From contig CAWDUJ010000015.1 of assembly GCA_963805455.1 (NCBI GenBank), positions 62,001 through 126,000 on the forward strand: DNA of 64,000 bases, given 5' to 3'. The translations under genes and the position numbers were made by a program. This DNA comes from VRUE01 sp963805455. Lineage in GTDB: Bacteria; Actinomycetota; Thermoleophilia; Solirubrobacterales; 70-9. This document shows, one piece after another, positions 23,978 to 32,069 of this stretch. The first letter of the stretch is position 1, and every line of letters starts with the position of its first letter. The notes beneath the pieces were generated by a model. The model made no database searches. It was not told where the DNA came from and saw only the letters and a list, made by a program, of their open reading frames with translations.

Positions 23978-25035
23978 GCGACGCCCGCGGCGATCGCCTC
24001 GCCGACCTCGTAGCCGAGCGCGAGCTCGACCTCACCCTCATAACCCACCTCGTCAACGTCAGCTACCTGACCGGGTTCACCGGCACCAACGGGGTCTGCG
24101 TCTGCGGCTCCGAGACCCGCCTCTTCTTCACCGACTTCCGCTATACCGAGCGGGCCGACGCCGAGGTCGAGGGGTGGGAGGTGATCACGATCGAGGACGA
24201 CTGGCTCGGCGGGATCGCGGCGCGCCTCTCCGGCCGGGTCGGGTTCGAGGACGAGCACCTCGCGGTCCGAACGCTGAAACGTCTCGAGAAGAAACTCCCC
24301 GAGGGGGTCGAGCTGATCGCCGCCGGCGGCGACGCGGAAAAGCTGAGGCGGGTCAAGGACAAGGCGGAGCTTGCAGCGATCGCCGCCGCCTCGGAGATGG
24401 CCGACGAGGTCTGGCGATGGTCGCTCGAGCGCGGTCTCGGCGGCCGCACTGAGCGCGACGTCGCCCGCGCCGCCGAAGCGCGGATCCGAGAGCTCGGTGG
24501 CGATCCCTCGTTCCCGGCGATTGTCGCCGCCGGCGCCAACGGGGCGCTTCCGCACGCCGAGCCGGGCCAGCATCAGATCGCCACGGGCGAGCTGGTCGTC
24601 TTCGACATGGGGGCGAAGCTCGGCGGGTACTGCTCCGACGGGACCCGCACCTTCGCCGTCGGCGACCCGGGTGAGGCCGGCCGTGAGGTCTACGAGGTCG
24701 TCCGCGAGGCCCAGCAGGCCTCGCTGGACTCGGTCAAGGCCGGGATCGGCGGTGAGGCGCTCGACGAGGTCGCCCGCGAGGTCATCGAGGCTGCCGGGCA
24801 CGGCGAGCGCTTCGGCCATGGTCTCGGCCACGGCGTCGGCCTCGAGGTCCACGAGGGCCCCCGCGTCTCCCGCCGCTCAGAGGACATCCTCGCGGTCGGG
24901 GAAGTGGTGACAATCGAGCCCGGCGTCTATCTGCCGGGCGAGCTCGGGGTCAGGATCGAGGACCTGGTGGTGGTAACCGCCGACGGCCACGACAACCTCA
25001 GCAGCCTGCCGAAAGAACTCGAGATCGTCGATTAG
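23974..25035 (+). CDS. pepP: Xaa-Pro aminopeptidase family protein (M24B)
   Basis: 353 residues from a TTG that overlaps the aroQ stop (TTGA); no other start fits the spacing. The creatinase-like N-domain is followed by the pita-bread catalytic domain with metal ligands in VFDMGAKLGGYCSDGTR (two Asp), GHGLGHGVGLEVHEGP (His), TIEPGVYLP and VRIEDLV (two Glu). It removes N-terminal residues before proline. In many Actinomycetota and Firmicutes this gene is followed directly by efp; here about 5 kb intervenes. Confidence 0.93.
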   Translation: MSDARGDRLADLVAERELDLTLITHLVNVSYLTGFTGTNGVCVCGSETRLFFTDFRYTERADAEVEGWEVITIEDDWLGGIAARLSGRVGFEDEHLAVRTLKRLEKKLPEGVELIAAGGDAEKLRRVKDKAELAAIAAASEMADEVWRWSLERGLGGRTERDVARAAEARIRELGGDPSFPAIVAAGANGALPHAEPGQHQIATGELVVFDMGAKLGGYCSDGTRTFAVGDPGEAGREVYEVVREAQQASLDSVKAGIGGEALDEVAREVIEAAGHGERFGHGLGHGVGLEVHEGPRVSRRSEDILAVGEVVTIEPGVYLPGELGVRIEDLVVVTADGHDNLSSLPKELEIVD

Positions 25036-25038
25036 TGC

Positions 25039-26088
25039 TCAGCGGCTGAGGTCCACGGCCTCGACCAGGCTCTCGGCGAAGGCGGCGATCAGGGCGACGG
25101 TGGCCTCGACGTCGGCGAGGTCGACCATCTCGACCGGAGAGTGCATGTAACGGAGCGGGATCGAGACGAGCCCGGTCGGGATTCCCGAGCGCGAGATCTG
25201 GATCGCATCGGCATCGGTGCCGCTGCTGCGGCCGCTGGCCTCGATCGTGTGCTCGATGTCGGCCTCCTCGGCCACCTTGACGAGGAGCTCGAAGACCTTC
25301 GGCGAGAGGGTCGAGCCGCGACCGATCACCGGGCCCGACCCGAGAGAGTGGCTGCCGAGCTGTTTCTCGTCGACGCCTGGGGCATCGGTTGCGTGGGTGA
25401 CGTCGATCGCGACCGCGAGGTCCGGTCGCACCGTGAAGGCGGCGGTCTTGGCTCCGTTCAGCCCGATCTCCTCCTGGACCCCGGCCACCGCGGCGAAGCT
25501 GCCCCGCAGGGTGCCGCGCTCGTGGCAGCGGCGCAGAGCCTCGAGGGCGATGTAGGAGCCGAGCCGGTTGTCCATCGCCCTCGAGACGAGCCTGTCGCCG
25601 GCGAGCGTCACCGGCTCTGCAGCGATCACGACCCCGTCGCCGACCCGGACCAGTTCCGCCGCCTCATCGCGATCGGCGGCGCCGACGTCGATGTGCAGGC
25701 CCTTCAGCTCGACGGCCTTCTTGCGTTGGTCAGCTTCGAGCAGGTGGATCGGTTTGCGGCCGACGACGCCGGGGACGACCCCGTCGGAGGTCTGGATCTC
25801 GATCCGCTGGCCGACCAGAATCTGGGGGTCCCAGCCGCCGATCGAGGTGAACCAGAGAAAGCCCTGCTCGTCGATGTGGGTGATCGCGAGGCCGATCTCG
25901 TCGATGTGGCCGACCACCGCCAGAAGCGGGGCTGCATCGCCGACCCTGGCGATCGAGGAGCCGATCCCGTCGGTGGTGACGTCGGCGAATGCCGCCTCCT
26001 CGCGCCAGACGGCGGCCGCCGGAGCCTCGTGGCCCGAGGGGGCCGCGGCGCGCAGCAGTCTGTCGAGAAGTTCGGGAGTTCCGGACAT
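25039..26088 (-). CDS. M42 family metallopeptidase (glutamyl aminopeptidase-like)
   Basis: 349 residues, a dinuclear zinc aminopeptidase of the M42/tetrahedral peptidase family. Ligand motifs are VVGHIDEIGL, SRAMDNRLGSYIALEAL, GVQEEIGLNGAK with the catalytic Glu pair, AIDVTHATDAPG, and the final His in LRYMHSPVEMV. A likely cytoplasmic oligomer acting on short peptides. It is convergent with pepP (3 bp between stops) and lies in the block that interrupts the pepP-efp order. Confidence 0.93.
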   Translation of the reverse strand: MSGTPELLDRLLRAAAPSGHEAPAAAVWREEAAFADVTTDGIGSSIARVGDAAPLLAVVGHIDEIGLAITHIDEQGFLWFTSIGGWDPQILVGQRIEIQTSDGVVPGVVGRKPIHLLEADQRKKAVELKGLHIDVGAADRDEAAELVRVGDGVVIAAEPVTLAGDRLVSRAMDNRLGSYIALEALRRCHERGTLRGSFAAVAGVQEEIGLNGAKTAAFTVRPDLAVAIDVTHATDAPGVDEKQLGSHSLGSGPVIGRGSTLSPKVFELLVKVAEEADIEHTIEASGRSSGTDADAIQISRSGIPTGLVSIPLRYMHSPVEMVDLADVEATVALIAAFAESLVEAVDLSR

Positions 26089-26149
26089 CGAGTGGGCCAG
26101 TATGCCGAGTCAGAAGACCCGCTGTTTGCAGAAATTTCGAATAGCGTTG

Positions 26150-26968
26150 ATGCGGATGGCTCGAATCCGCACTCCGATCGCCCTCGTCACCGGATCCTCG
26201 AGCGGGATCGGCGAGGCGACCGCGCAGCGCCTGGCCCGCGAGCCGGGGGCGGAGCTGGTCCTGGTCGCAAGGCGGGAGGAGAGGCTGCGGGCGCTGGCCG
26301 ACTCGCTGCCCTGCCCGGCGACCTACGTCGCAGCCGACCTCACCGACGAGGACGCCCCGTCGAGGGTGCGCGACCATGTCGCCGAGCACCACGACAGCAG
26401 GCTGACGCTGCTGGTCAACAACGCCGGCTCCTCCTGGCGGGCCAGCTTCGGCGACGGCGGCCACGCCAACGCCCAGCGCCACATGGAGCTCAATTTCGAC
26501 GCCGTCCTGCGCCTGACCGAGGCCCTGCTGCCGATCCTGCGCGCCTCGGCCCCGAGCGCGATCGTCAACGTCGCCAGCACCGCCGGCCGCGTCGCCCGCG
26601 CCCGCACCGGCTCCTACTCGGCGAGCAAGTTCGCGCTGATCGGCTGGAACGACGCCCTCTACGCCGAGGAGCGGGGCAACGGAGTCCACGTCGGGCTCGT
26701 GCTTCCGGGCTTCATCGCGACCGAGGGCTTCCCCGCGACCGAGCTGCGCGAGAGGGCGATCACCCGCTGGGTCGTCTCCAAACCCGAGAAGGTGGCGGAG
26801 GCGATCGTCGAGACGGGGCTCGAGGGGAAGGCCGAGCGCTACGTGCCCCGGCCCTACGCGCTGGCGGCGATCGCCCGAATCATCGCGCCGAGCCTGACCA
26901 GGCGGGTCCTCTCCGGCGGCGGCGCCGCGACCCTGACGACGAGTACCGGGGCCGAATCCCCGGAATGA
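26150..26968 (+). CDS. Short-chain dehydrogenase/reductase
   Basis: About 272 residues; the start is uncertain between ATGs at 26150 and 26156 (upstream in-frame ATG at 26102). Classical SDR motifs: cofactor loop TGSSSGIGEAT, NNAG in LLVNNAGSSW, catalytic Ser in VASTAGRV and YxxxK in SYSASKFAL. Arg in VARREER favours NADP. The C-terminal 60 residues include a hydrophobic stretch typical of SDRs acting on lipids. Substrate unknown. Confidence 0.9.
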   Translation: MRMARIRTPIALVTGSSSGIGEATAQRLAREPGAELVLVARREERLRALADSLPCPATYVAADLTDEDAPSRVRDHVAEHHDSRLTLLVNNAGSSWRASFGDGGHANAQRHMELNFDAVLRLTEALLPILRASAPSAIVNVASTAGRVARARTGSYSASKFALIGWNDALYAEERGNGVHVGLVLPGFIATEGFPATELRERAITRWVVSKPEKVAEAIVETGLEGKAERYVPRPYALAAIARIIAPSLTRRVLSGGGAATLTTSTGAESPE

Positions 26969-26974
26969 CTCAGA

Positions 26975-27478
26975 TCAGGTCCCGCTGAAGCGGGCGGGAG
27001 TCAGTTTGCAGTACTTGAAGGGGAAGATCGAGCTGACGTTGTTGGCGGCGTTGGCGCTCCGTTCAGCCCGGATCGCTTCGTGATTGGCCTTGACCCGGTT
27101 GTCTTGCTTCAATGCCTTGCCGATTTTGCCGAGGTTTTCCTGGACGGTGTCGAGGAACCCGAACCACTTGACGAGCCTCGCGTCGTCGGCCGGCGGCCGG
27201 GTGACGGCTTCGAGCTGGGTGATCGTCTTGCCGAAGGCGCTCGAGGCGCGCATGAACTGCTTGCCGGCGGGCGCCAGCTTCCCGGCTTTGACTTTGCCGC
27301 GGGCGCCCTTGAGGATCCGCGTGTTGGCCGCGGTGTTGGCCTGGCAGATCGGCTCGACGGCGGCGACGTATTCGGTCCGGGTCGGTTCCGCGGGAAGAAT
27401 CGGCGTCGCGGCATCGGCGGCGCCCGCGATCAGCATCACGGCTGCGAGCACGGCCAATGTCCCCGACGTTCCTCTCAC
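26975..27478 (-). CDS. Secreted helical protein with one Cys pair
   Basis: 167 residues from the GTG preceded by AGGGG 6 nt upstream; an ATG six codons further upstream is possible but lacks a ribosome site. The signal peptide is RGTSGTLAVLAAVMLIAGAADA. The mature part is helical, with one Cys in YVAAVEPICQANTAANTRIL and another in PFKYCKLT. It fits no family I recognise. It is divergent from the hydrolase-cyclase gene (37 bp between start codons). Confidence 0.7.
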   Translation of the reverse strand: MRGTSGTLAVLAAVMLIAGAADAATPILPAEPTRTEYVAAVEPICQANTAANTRILKGARGKVKAGKLAPAGKQFMRASSAFGKTITQLEAVTRPPADDARLVKWFGFLDTVQENLGKIGKALKQDNRVKANHEAIRAERSANAANNVSSIFPFKYCKLTPARFSGT

Positions 27479-27515
27479 GTAGACCCCTGCGTGCATAGAT
27501 TACGTAACACGCGAA

Positions 27516-28838
27516 ATGGACGGTAGGACCAACTACGCCAGGTCGGGCGATCTCAGCATCGCCTACCGAACCTTCGGCGACGGTGGGATCGACCTCGTCG
27601 TCGTCCCCGGCTTCGTCTCCCACGTCGAGCTACTTTGGGAGCACCCGACCACGGCCCGCTTCATGCGCCGCCTCTCCTCGTTCGCCCGGGTGATCACCTT
27701 CGACAAGCGCGGCCAGGGGCTCTCCGACCGCCCCGCCGTCCCGCCGACGCTCGAAAACTCGATGGACGACCTCCACGCGGTGCTCGACGCGGCGGGGAGC
27801 GAGGGGGCGGCCGTTTTCGGAGTCTCGGAGGGCGGGCCGATGTCGATGTTGTTCGCCGCCACCTACCCGGAGCGGGTCTCGTCGCTCATCCTCTATGGGA
27901 CCTACGCGAAGATGGTTGAGGGGCCCGACTTCCAATCGGGCGTCCCGGACAGCGCCTTCGACCGCTGGGCCGAGTTGCTGCGCCGAGACTGGGGCGGACC
28001 GGTCGGCCTGGGAATCTGGGCGCCGACGGTGAAAGGGGACGCCGAGTTCGCCGAGTGGTGGGCGCGCCTCCTGCGACAGGGGACGAGCCCGGCGGGAGCG
28101 ATCGCGTTGATCGACCTCTACCGCGAGATCGACGTCCGTGGCGTGCTCTCCAGCATCTCGGCGCCGACCCTGATCACGCATCGCAGCGGCGACAGGCTCG
28201 TCTTGGTCGACCAGGCCAGGTACCTCGCCGAGCACATTCCTGGCGCCACCTACATCGAGCTGCCGGGCGAGGACCACCTCCCATGGGTCGGCGATCAGGA
28301 CACGATCATCGACGAGATCGAAGAGTTCCTGACCGGCAGCCACCGCGGCCAGGAGCCCGAACGGGCGCTGGCGACCGTGCTCTTCACCGACATCGTCGGC
28401 TCGACCGAAAAGGCGGCGGAGCTCGGCGACAAGCGCTGGCGTGACCTGCTCGAGCGCCACGACGCGATCGTCCGGCGCCAGCTCCAGATTCACCGCGGCC
28501 GCGAGGTGAAGACGATGGGCGACGGGTTCCTCGCGACCTTCGACGGCCCGGCGCGGGCGATCCGCTGCGCCGCCGCGGTCCGCGACGAACTGGCCGCGAT
28601 CGGGATCGAGGTCAGGGTCGGGATCCACACCGGCGAGGTCGAGCTGGTCGGCGACGACGTCAGTGGGATGGCGGTCAACATCGGCGCCAGGATCGGCGCC
28701 CTGGCCGACTCCGGCGAGCTGCTCGTCTCCAGCACCGTGCGCGAGCTGGTCGTCGGCTCCGGCCTCGAGTTCGACGACCGCGGCCCGCACAATCTGAAGG
28801 GCGCGCCGGGCGAGTGGCGCCTCTTCGCCGTCGCCTAG
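27516..28838 (+). CDS. Alpha/beta-hydrolase fused to class III nucleotidyl cyclase
   Basis: 440 residues. Residues 1-275 are an alpha/beta hydrolase with nucleophile Ser104 (FGVSEGG), likely acid Asp226 (HRSGDR) and His254 (GEDHLPW). Residues about 283-440 are a class III adenylate/guanylate cyclase domain with metal-binding Asp292 (LFTDIVGSTEKA) and Asp336 (VKTMGDGFLATF), Lys332 as a purine-specificity position, and NIGARIGALA. No membrane segment, so soluble. Proteins of this design occur in actinobacteria and may link a ligand or ester to cAMP signalling. Confidence 0.92.
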   Translation: MDGRTNYARSGDLSIAYRTFGDGGIDLVVVPGFVSHVELLWEHPTTARFMRRLSSFARVITFDKRGQGLSDRPAVPPTLENSMDDLHAVLDAAGSEGAAVFGVSEGGPMSMLFAATYPERVSSLILYGTYAKMVEGPDFQSGVPDSAFDRWAELLRRDWGGPVGLGIWAPTVKGDAEFAEWWARLLRQGTSPAGAIALIDLYREIDVRGVLSSISAPTLITHRSGDRLVLVDQARYLAEHIPGATYIELPGEDHLPWVGDQDTIIDEIEEFLTGSHRGQEPERALATVLFTDIVGSTEKAAELGDKRWRDLLERHDAIVRRQLQIHRGREVKTMGDGFLATFDGPARAIRCAAAVRDELAAIGIEVRVGIHTGEVELVGDDVSGMAVNIGARIGALADSGELLVSSTVRELVVGSGLEFDDRGPHNLKGAPGEWRLFAVA

Positions 28839-29698
28839 CGCTCGCAACCTCTGATCGAGTTGACGCCCGCGCCGCCTCTGCAGCGGTCGAACCCGCGACC
28901 TCCGCGCAGCCGGTCGGAGCCGCGGCCGCCCTTGAGGACGTCGCTACCGCCTGCGCCCTTGAGGAGGTCGGGACCACCCTGACCGCGCACCCGGTCCCCG
29001 CCGGCTCCCGCAAAGACGCGGTCGCTGCCGCTTCCGGCGAGTACACGGTCGCGCCCGCCGCCGGCGCAGACGAGGTCACGGCCCGAGCCCGCGTCGATGA
29101 AGTCGCTTCCCCCGAGGGCGACGATCACGTCCGGGCCGGCCGTGCCGGTCAGATGATCGTCGCCCGGCGATCCGGTGACCGTCGCCACAACACCTCTGCA
29201 GGTCGGGGCGCCGAGGATCGTGGTCGTGGCGGTCGCCTGATTGTTGGCCCGGACCGGGTCTTTCTGATCGCCGGCCACCGTCGCGGTGTTGCGGAGGGTC
29301 CCGGTCTTGCGCGGCACGACCACGATCGTGATGCTGACGGGGGCACCGCCGTAGACGACGCCGGCTGGGTTGAGGGCGCCGATCGCACAGGTCAGCTTGG
29401 TCTTCCTGACCGCGCAGGCACCACTGGGCCCGACCGCGGAAACCAGGCTGACGTCATTCGCGAGGTTGTCGGTCACCGTCACCCCGGTCGCTGGTGATGG
29501 GCCACGATTTTCGACCCCTATCGCGTAGGTCAGCTGCGCACCCACGCCGACGGGGTCCGGAGCGTCGGACTTCGTGATTCTCAGGTCAGCGGTGGCCGCG
29601 ACCGGGCGAGGGGCCGCCGACCCGAGGGTGACGAAGAGGAGGGAGGCAGCGATAAGAGCGAGGGCCACGAGGAATCTGTTTCGGATTGTGTGTCTCAT
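28835..29698 (-). CDS. Secreted DUF11 and RTX-repeat protein
   Basis: 287 residues. The signal peptide covers residues 1-35 (LVALALIAASLLFVTLGSAA). A DUF11-type beta-sandwich domain follows (DLRITKSDAPDPVGVGAQLT, IGVENRGPSPATGVTVTD). The C-terminal 110 residues are hemolysin-type calcium-binding nonapeptides (GSPGDDHLTG, GGSDFIDAGSGRD, GGRDRV, GGSDVLKGGRGSD). Calcium would fold the repeats outside the cell. Its stop overlaps the stop region of the cyclase gene by 4 bp on the opposite strand. Confidence 0.88.
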   Translation of the reverse strand: MRHTIRNRFLVALALIAASLLFVTLGSAAPRPVAATADLRITKSDAPDPVGVGAQLTYAIGVENRGPSPATGVTVTDNLANDVSLVSAVGPSGACAVRKTKLTCAIGALNPAGVVYGGAPVSITIVVVPRKTGTLRNTATVAGDQKDPVRANNQATATTTILGAPTCRGVVATVTGSPGDDHLTGTAGPDVIVALGGSDFIDAGSGRDLVCAGGGRDRVLAGSGSDRVFAGAGGDRVRGQGGPDLLKGAGGSDVLKGGRGSDRLRGGRGFDRCRGGAGVNSIRGCER

Positions 29699-29728
29699 TG
29701 GGTAGGAAACGCTCTTGTACCCGCTCCG

Positions 29729-29917
29729 TCAGCGCCTATCTCGTGACGGCACGTCGGTGTCCGTATCACCCCCGGCCTTGAATCCCCCGAACGGGGTCAT
29801 CTCCAAGACCAGGGGGACCGAGACCCGATCCCGCGCTCGACAGCGCGGGCAGTTCTGCCGGCTGGAAACCCTGATCGGGCTGAAGCTGCTTCCGCAGCGC
29901 TCGCACCTGAACATCAT
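29729..29917 (-). CDS. Small zinc-ribbon protein
   Basis: 62 residues starting at the ATG-ATG pair preceded by AGGAGGT 7 nt upstream, an excellent ribosome site. The sequence MMFRCERCGSSFSP followed by NCPRCRARDRVSV gives two CxxC knuckles of a zinc ribbon, as in FmdB-like regulatory proteins. It lies divergent from efp with 132 bp between starts. Function unknown; the cysteine spacing and ribosome site are the support. Confidence 0.72.
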   Translation of the reverse strand: MMFRCERCGSSFSPIRVSSRQNCPRCRARDRVSVPLVLEMTPFGGFKAGGDTDTDVPSRDRR

Positions 29918-30036
29918 CCCCCGAACCTCCTGGTGGCGATCTCGGAGTGCCCGCATCGGCCCTTTTGTCCTGAGAACGCTCGCTGACATGGTTCCCCGAT
30001 ACCGGCCCCGACCAAACCAATCCAGACCCGGCCCGC

Positions 30037-30042
30037 TACTCT
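30037..30042 (+). promoter_or_regulatory. -10 box for leaderless efp
   Basis: TACTCT ends 7 nt before the efp GTG, with GGCGCCC between and no ribosome site, consistent with leaderless transcription of the efp-nusB-dxs operon. Confidence 0.5.
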
Positions 30043-30049
30043 GGCGCCC

Positions 30050-30610
30050 GTGATTTCGACCAACCAGTTCAAGAACGGCTCCCACATCGAGATCGACGGG
30101 AACGTCTTCAAGATCATCGACTTCCAGCATGTGAAGCCGGGCAAGGGCGGAGCCTTCGTCCGCACCAAGCTGCGCAAGATCTCCGACGGGTCGGTGCAGG
30201 ACAAAACCTTCCGGGCCGGGGAGAAGTTCAGGCCCGTCCGGACCGAGTCGCGGAAGATGCAGTACCTCTACGACTCCGGCGATGACGCGGTCTTCATGGA
30301 CAACCGCGACTACGAGCAGATCGAGATCCCGGGCGAGCTGGCGGCCGACGCCAAGCGCTGGATGCTTCCCAACGACGAGGTCGACATCCTCTTCGTCGAC
30401 GACCAGCCGACCGACGTCCAGGTGCCCAGCGCGGTCGAGATGAAGGTTACGACGACCGAGCCCGGGGTCAAGGGCGACACCGCATCCGGCGGCGGCAGCA
30501 AGGCCGCGACGCTCGAGTCAGGGGTCACGGTCCAGGTCCCGCTCTTCATCGAAGAGGGCGAATCGGTCCGCGTCGACACCCGCAGCGGCGAGTACGTCTC
30601 GCGCGCCTAG
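30050..30610 (+). CDS. efp: Translation elongation factor P
   Basis: 186 residues, three beta-barrel domains. It relieves ribosome stalling at polyproline. The loop at the tip of domain I is HVKPGKGGAFVRTK, with Lys at the position that is modified in other bacteria. The C-terminal signature VQVPLFIEEGESVRVDTRSGEY is complete. The start is GTG with a -10-like box 7 nt upstream. Confidence 0.97.
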   Translation: MISTNQFKNGSHIEIDGNVFKIIDFQHVKPGKGGAFVRTKLRKISDGSVQDKTFRAGEKFRPVRTESRKMQYLYDSGDDAVFMDNRDYEQIEIPGELAADAKRWMLPNDEVDILFVDDQPTDVQVPSAVEMKVTTTEPGVKGDTASGGGSKAATLESGVTVQVPLFIEEGESVRVDTRSGEYVSRA

Positions 30611-30637
30611 CTTGCCGGCGCGGCAGAATAGGCACAT

Positions 30638-31012
30638 ATGCGCAGGTCCGATCAACGCCGCGACGCCGTCTTCGCCTGCTACCAGCGCGATGTCACCGGG
30701 CGCCCGCTCGAGGATCTGCTCGACGACGCCCGCCCGTTCACGCGGGAACTGGCTCTCGGGGTCGAGTCCCACCGGGAGGGGCTCGACGCGGTGATCTCGC
30801 GCCACGCCAAGGGCTGGGACCTCGACCGGATCGCGCCGCTCGAGCGCAATGTGATGCGGGTCGCGCTCTATGAGATCGAGTACAGCGACGACGTCCCGAC
30901 CGAGGTCGCGATCGACGAGGCGGTCAACATCACGAAGGAGTACTGCGGCAGCGACGCGCCGGGGTTTGTCAATGGGATCCTCGGCGCCGCGGCCCGCGAG
31001 GAGGTTCGCTGA
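30638..31012 (+). CDS. nusB: Transcription antitermination factor NusB
   Basis: 124 residues, all-helical NusB fold: DAVFACYQRDVTG at the start, ALGVESHREGLDAVI, PLERNVMRVALYEIEY, VAIDEAVNITKEYC and FVNGILGAAA. It works with NusE in rRNA antitermination. It follows efp by 27 bp, the standard order. The stop overlaps the next start (TGATG). Confidence 0.95.
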   Translation: MRRSDQRRDAVFACYQRDVTGRPLEDLLDDARPFTRELALGVESHREGLDAVISRHAKGWDLDRIAPLERNVMRVALYEIEYSDDVPTEVAIDEAVNITKEYCGSDAPGFVNGILGAAAREEVR

Positions 31013-31209
31013 TGGCGGGCGGGCCGGGGGACGCGAGGCTGCGCGAGATCTCTGATCGCCTGCAGGCGATCGCCGCCGAGCTCGAGGGCGACGTCGCCGA
31101 CGACGAGCGGGCGTCGGAGCTGGCCCGCGAGGCCGCCGAGCTCTCCAGCGAGGCGGTGGCCGAGGCGAACCGCCGCATCCGCGAGGCCGACGCCAAATCC
31201 AACGAGTGA
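31012..31209 (+). CDS. Small coiled-coil protein, possible XseB-like subunit
   Basis: 65 residues, helical and acidic (LREISDRLQAIAAELEGDV, ERASELAREAAELSSEAVAEA). Size, coiled-coil pattern and position just upstream of the prenyl synthase match exodeoxyribonuclease VII small subunit, but the usual XseB motifs are weak and no xseA is in the window. It overlaps nusB by one base and the downstream gene by 4 bp, so it is part of the operon. Confidence 0.55.
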   Translation: MAGGPGDARLREISDRLQAIAAELEGDVADDERASELAREAAELSSEAVAEANRRIREADAKSNE

Positions 31210-32069
31210 TGTACCCGGAGGACCTGCGCTCGCTGGTCGACGCCGAGCTCGAGCGACTGCGGTTCTCCGAGACGGAATCGACCGCCGGGCTCGACGAGGC
31301 GATGCGCTACTCGCTGCTGGCCGGCGGCAAGCGGGTGCGCCCGGTCCTCGCCCTTGCCACCGCCCGCGCTCTGGGGGCCGACCCCGAGCAATTCCTGCCG
31401 ATCGCCACGGCGATCGAGCTGATCCACACCTACTCGCTGATCCACGACGACCTGCCGGCGATGGACGACGACGAGCTCCGTCGCGGACGGCCCACCTCGC
31501 ACGTCAAGTACGGCGAGGACGTCGCGATCCTCGCCGGCGACGGCCTCTTCGCCGAGGCAATCCGAGTCTTCTGCCGGCAACCCGGAGACCCCGCCCGGGT
31601 CCTCGAGGCGCTGCGCGAGCTGGCAGCGGCGACCGGGGTCGGGGGCATGGTCGGCGGCCAGTATGTCGACGTGACCGCGGGGGGGCAGGACGCCAAGGGT
31701 CTGCGGGCGCTGCACGCGCTCAAGACCGGCCGGCTGATCGCCGCGGCGGTGGGCGTCGTTCTGACGCTCGAAGACGTCGGCGAACCTGAGACAATTCCGT
31801 ATCGCCGTTTTGCTGGCGAGCTCGGTGTCCTCTTCCAGATCGTCGATGACATCCTTGACGTGACCGGGAGTGACGAGCAACTCGGAAAGCCCCATGGAAG
31901 CGACGAGCGGCACGGAAAAGTCACATACGTCAGCCTTTTCGGGCTCGACCGGGCGCGTGAGCTCGCCGCCGAGTCTCATGGGAAGGCGACCGAGTCCCTG
32001 GCCAAGGCACGGGGCGACACCGGGGACCTGAGGCAGATCGCGGACTACATCTTCACCAGGAACGAATGA
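31206..32069 (+). CDS. Polyprenyl (farnesyl/geranylgeranyl) diphosphate synthase
   Basis: 287 residues. A trans-prenyltransferase with first Asp-rich motif in LIHDDLPAMDDDELRRGRP and second in FQIVDDILDVTG, plus GGKRVRPVL and HALKTGRLI. Length and the DDLPAMDDD form suggest C15/C20 chain length. The start is GTG 31206 or ATG 31209; both overlap the preceding stop. The neighbour dxs supplies precursors, so the pair forms an isoprenoid unit. Confidence 0.93.
   Translation: MMYPEDLRSLVDAELERLRFSETESTAGLDEAMRYSLLAGGKRVRPVLALATARALGADPEQFLPIATAIELIHTYSLIHDDLPAMDDDELRRGRPTSHVKYGEDVAILAGDGLFAEAIRVFCRQPGDPARVLEALRELAAATGVGGMVGGQYVDVTAGGQDAKGLRALHALKTGRLIAAAVGVVLTLEDVGEPETIPYRRFAGELGVLFQIVDDILDVTGSDEQLGKPHGSDERHGKVTYVSLFGLDRARELAAESHGKATESLAKARGDTGDLRQIADYIFTRNE

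Noticed and set aside
31012..31209. Firm assignment of the small coiled-coil gene as xseB
   Set aside because: Position and size fit, but family motifs are weak and xseA is not in the window, so it is left as XseB-like.
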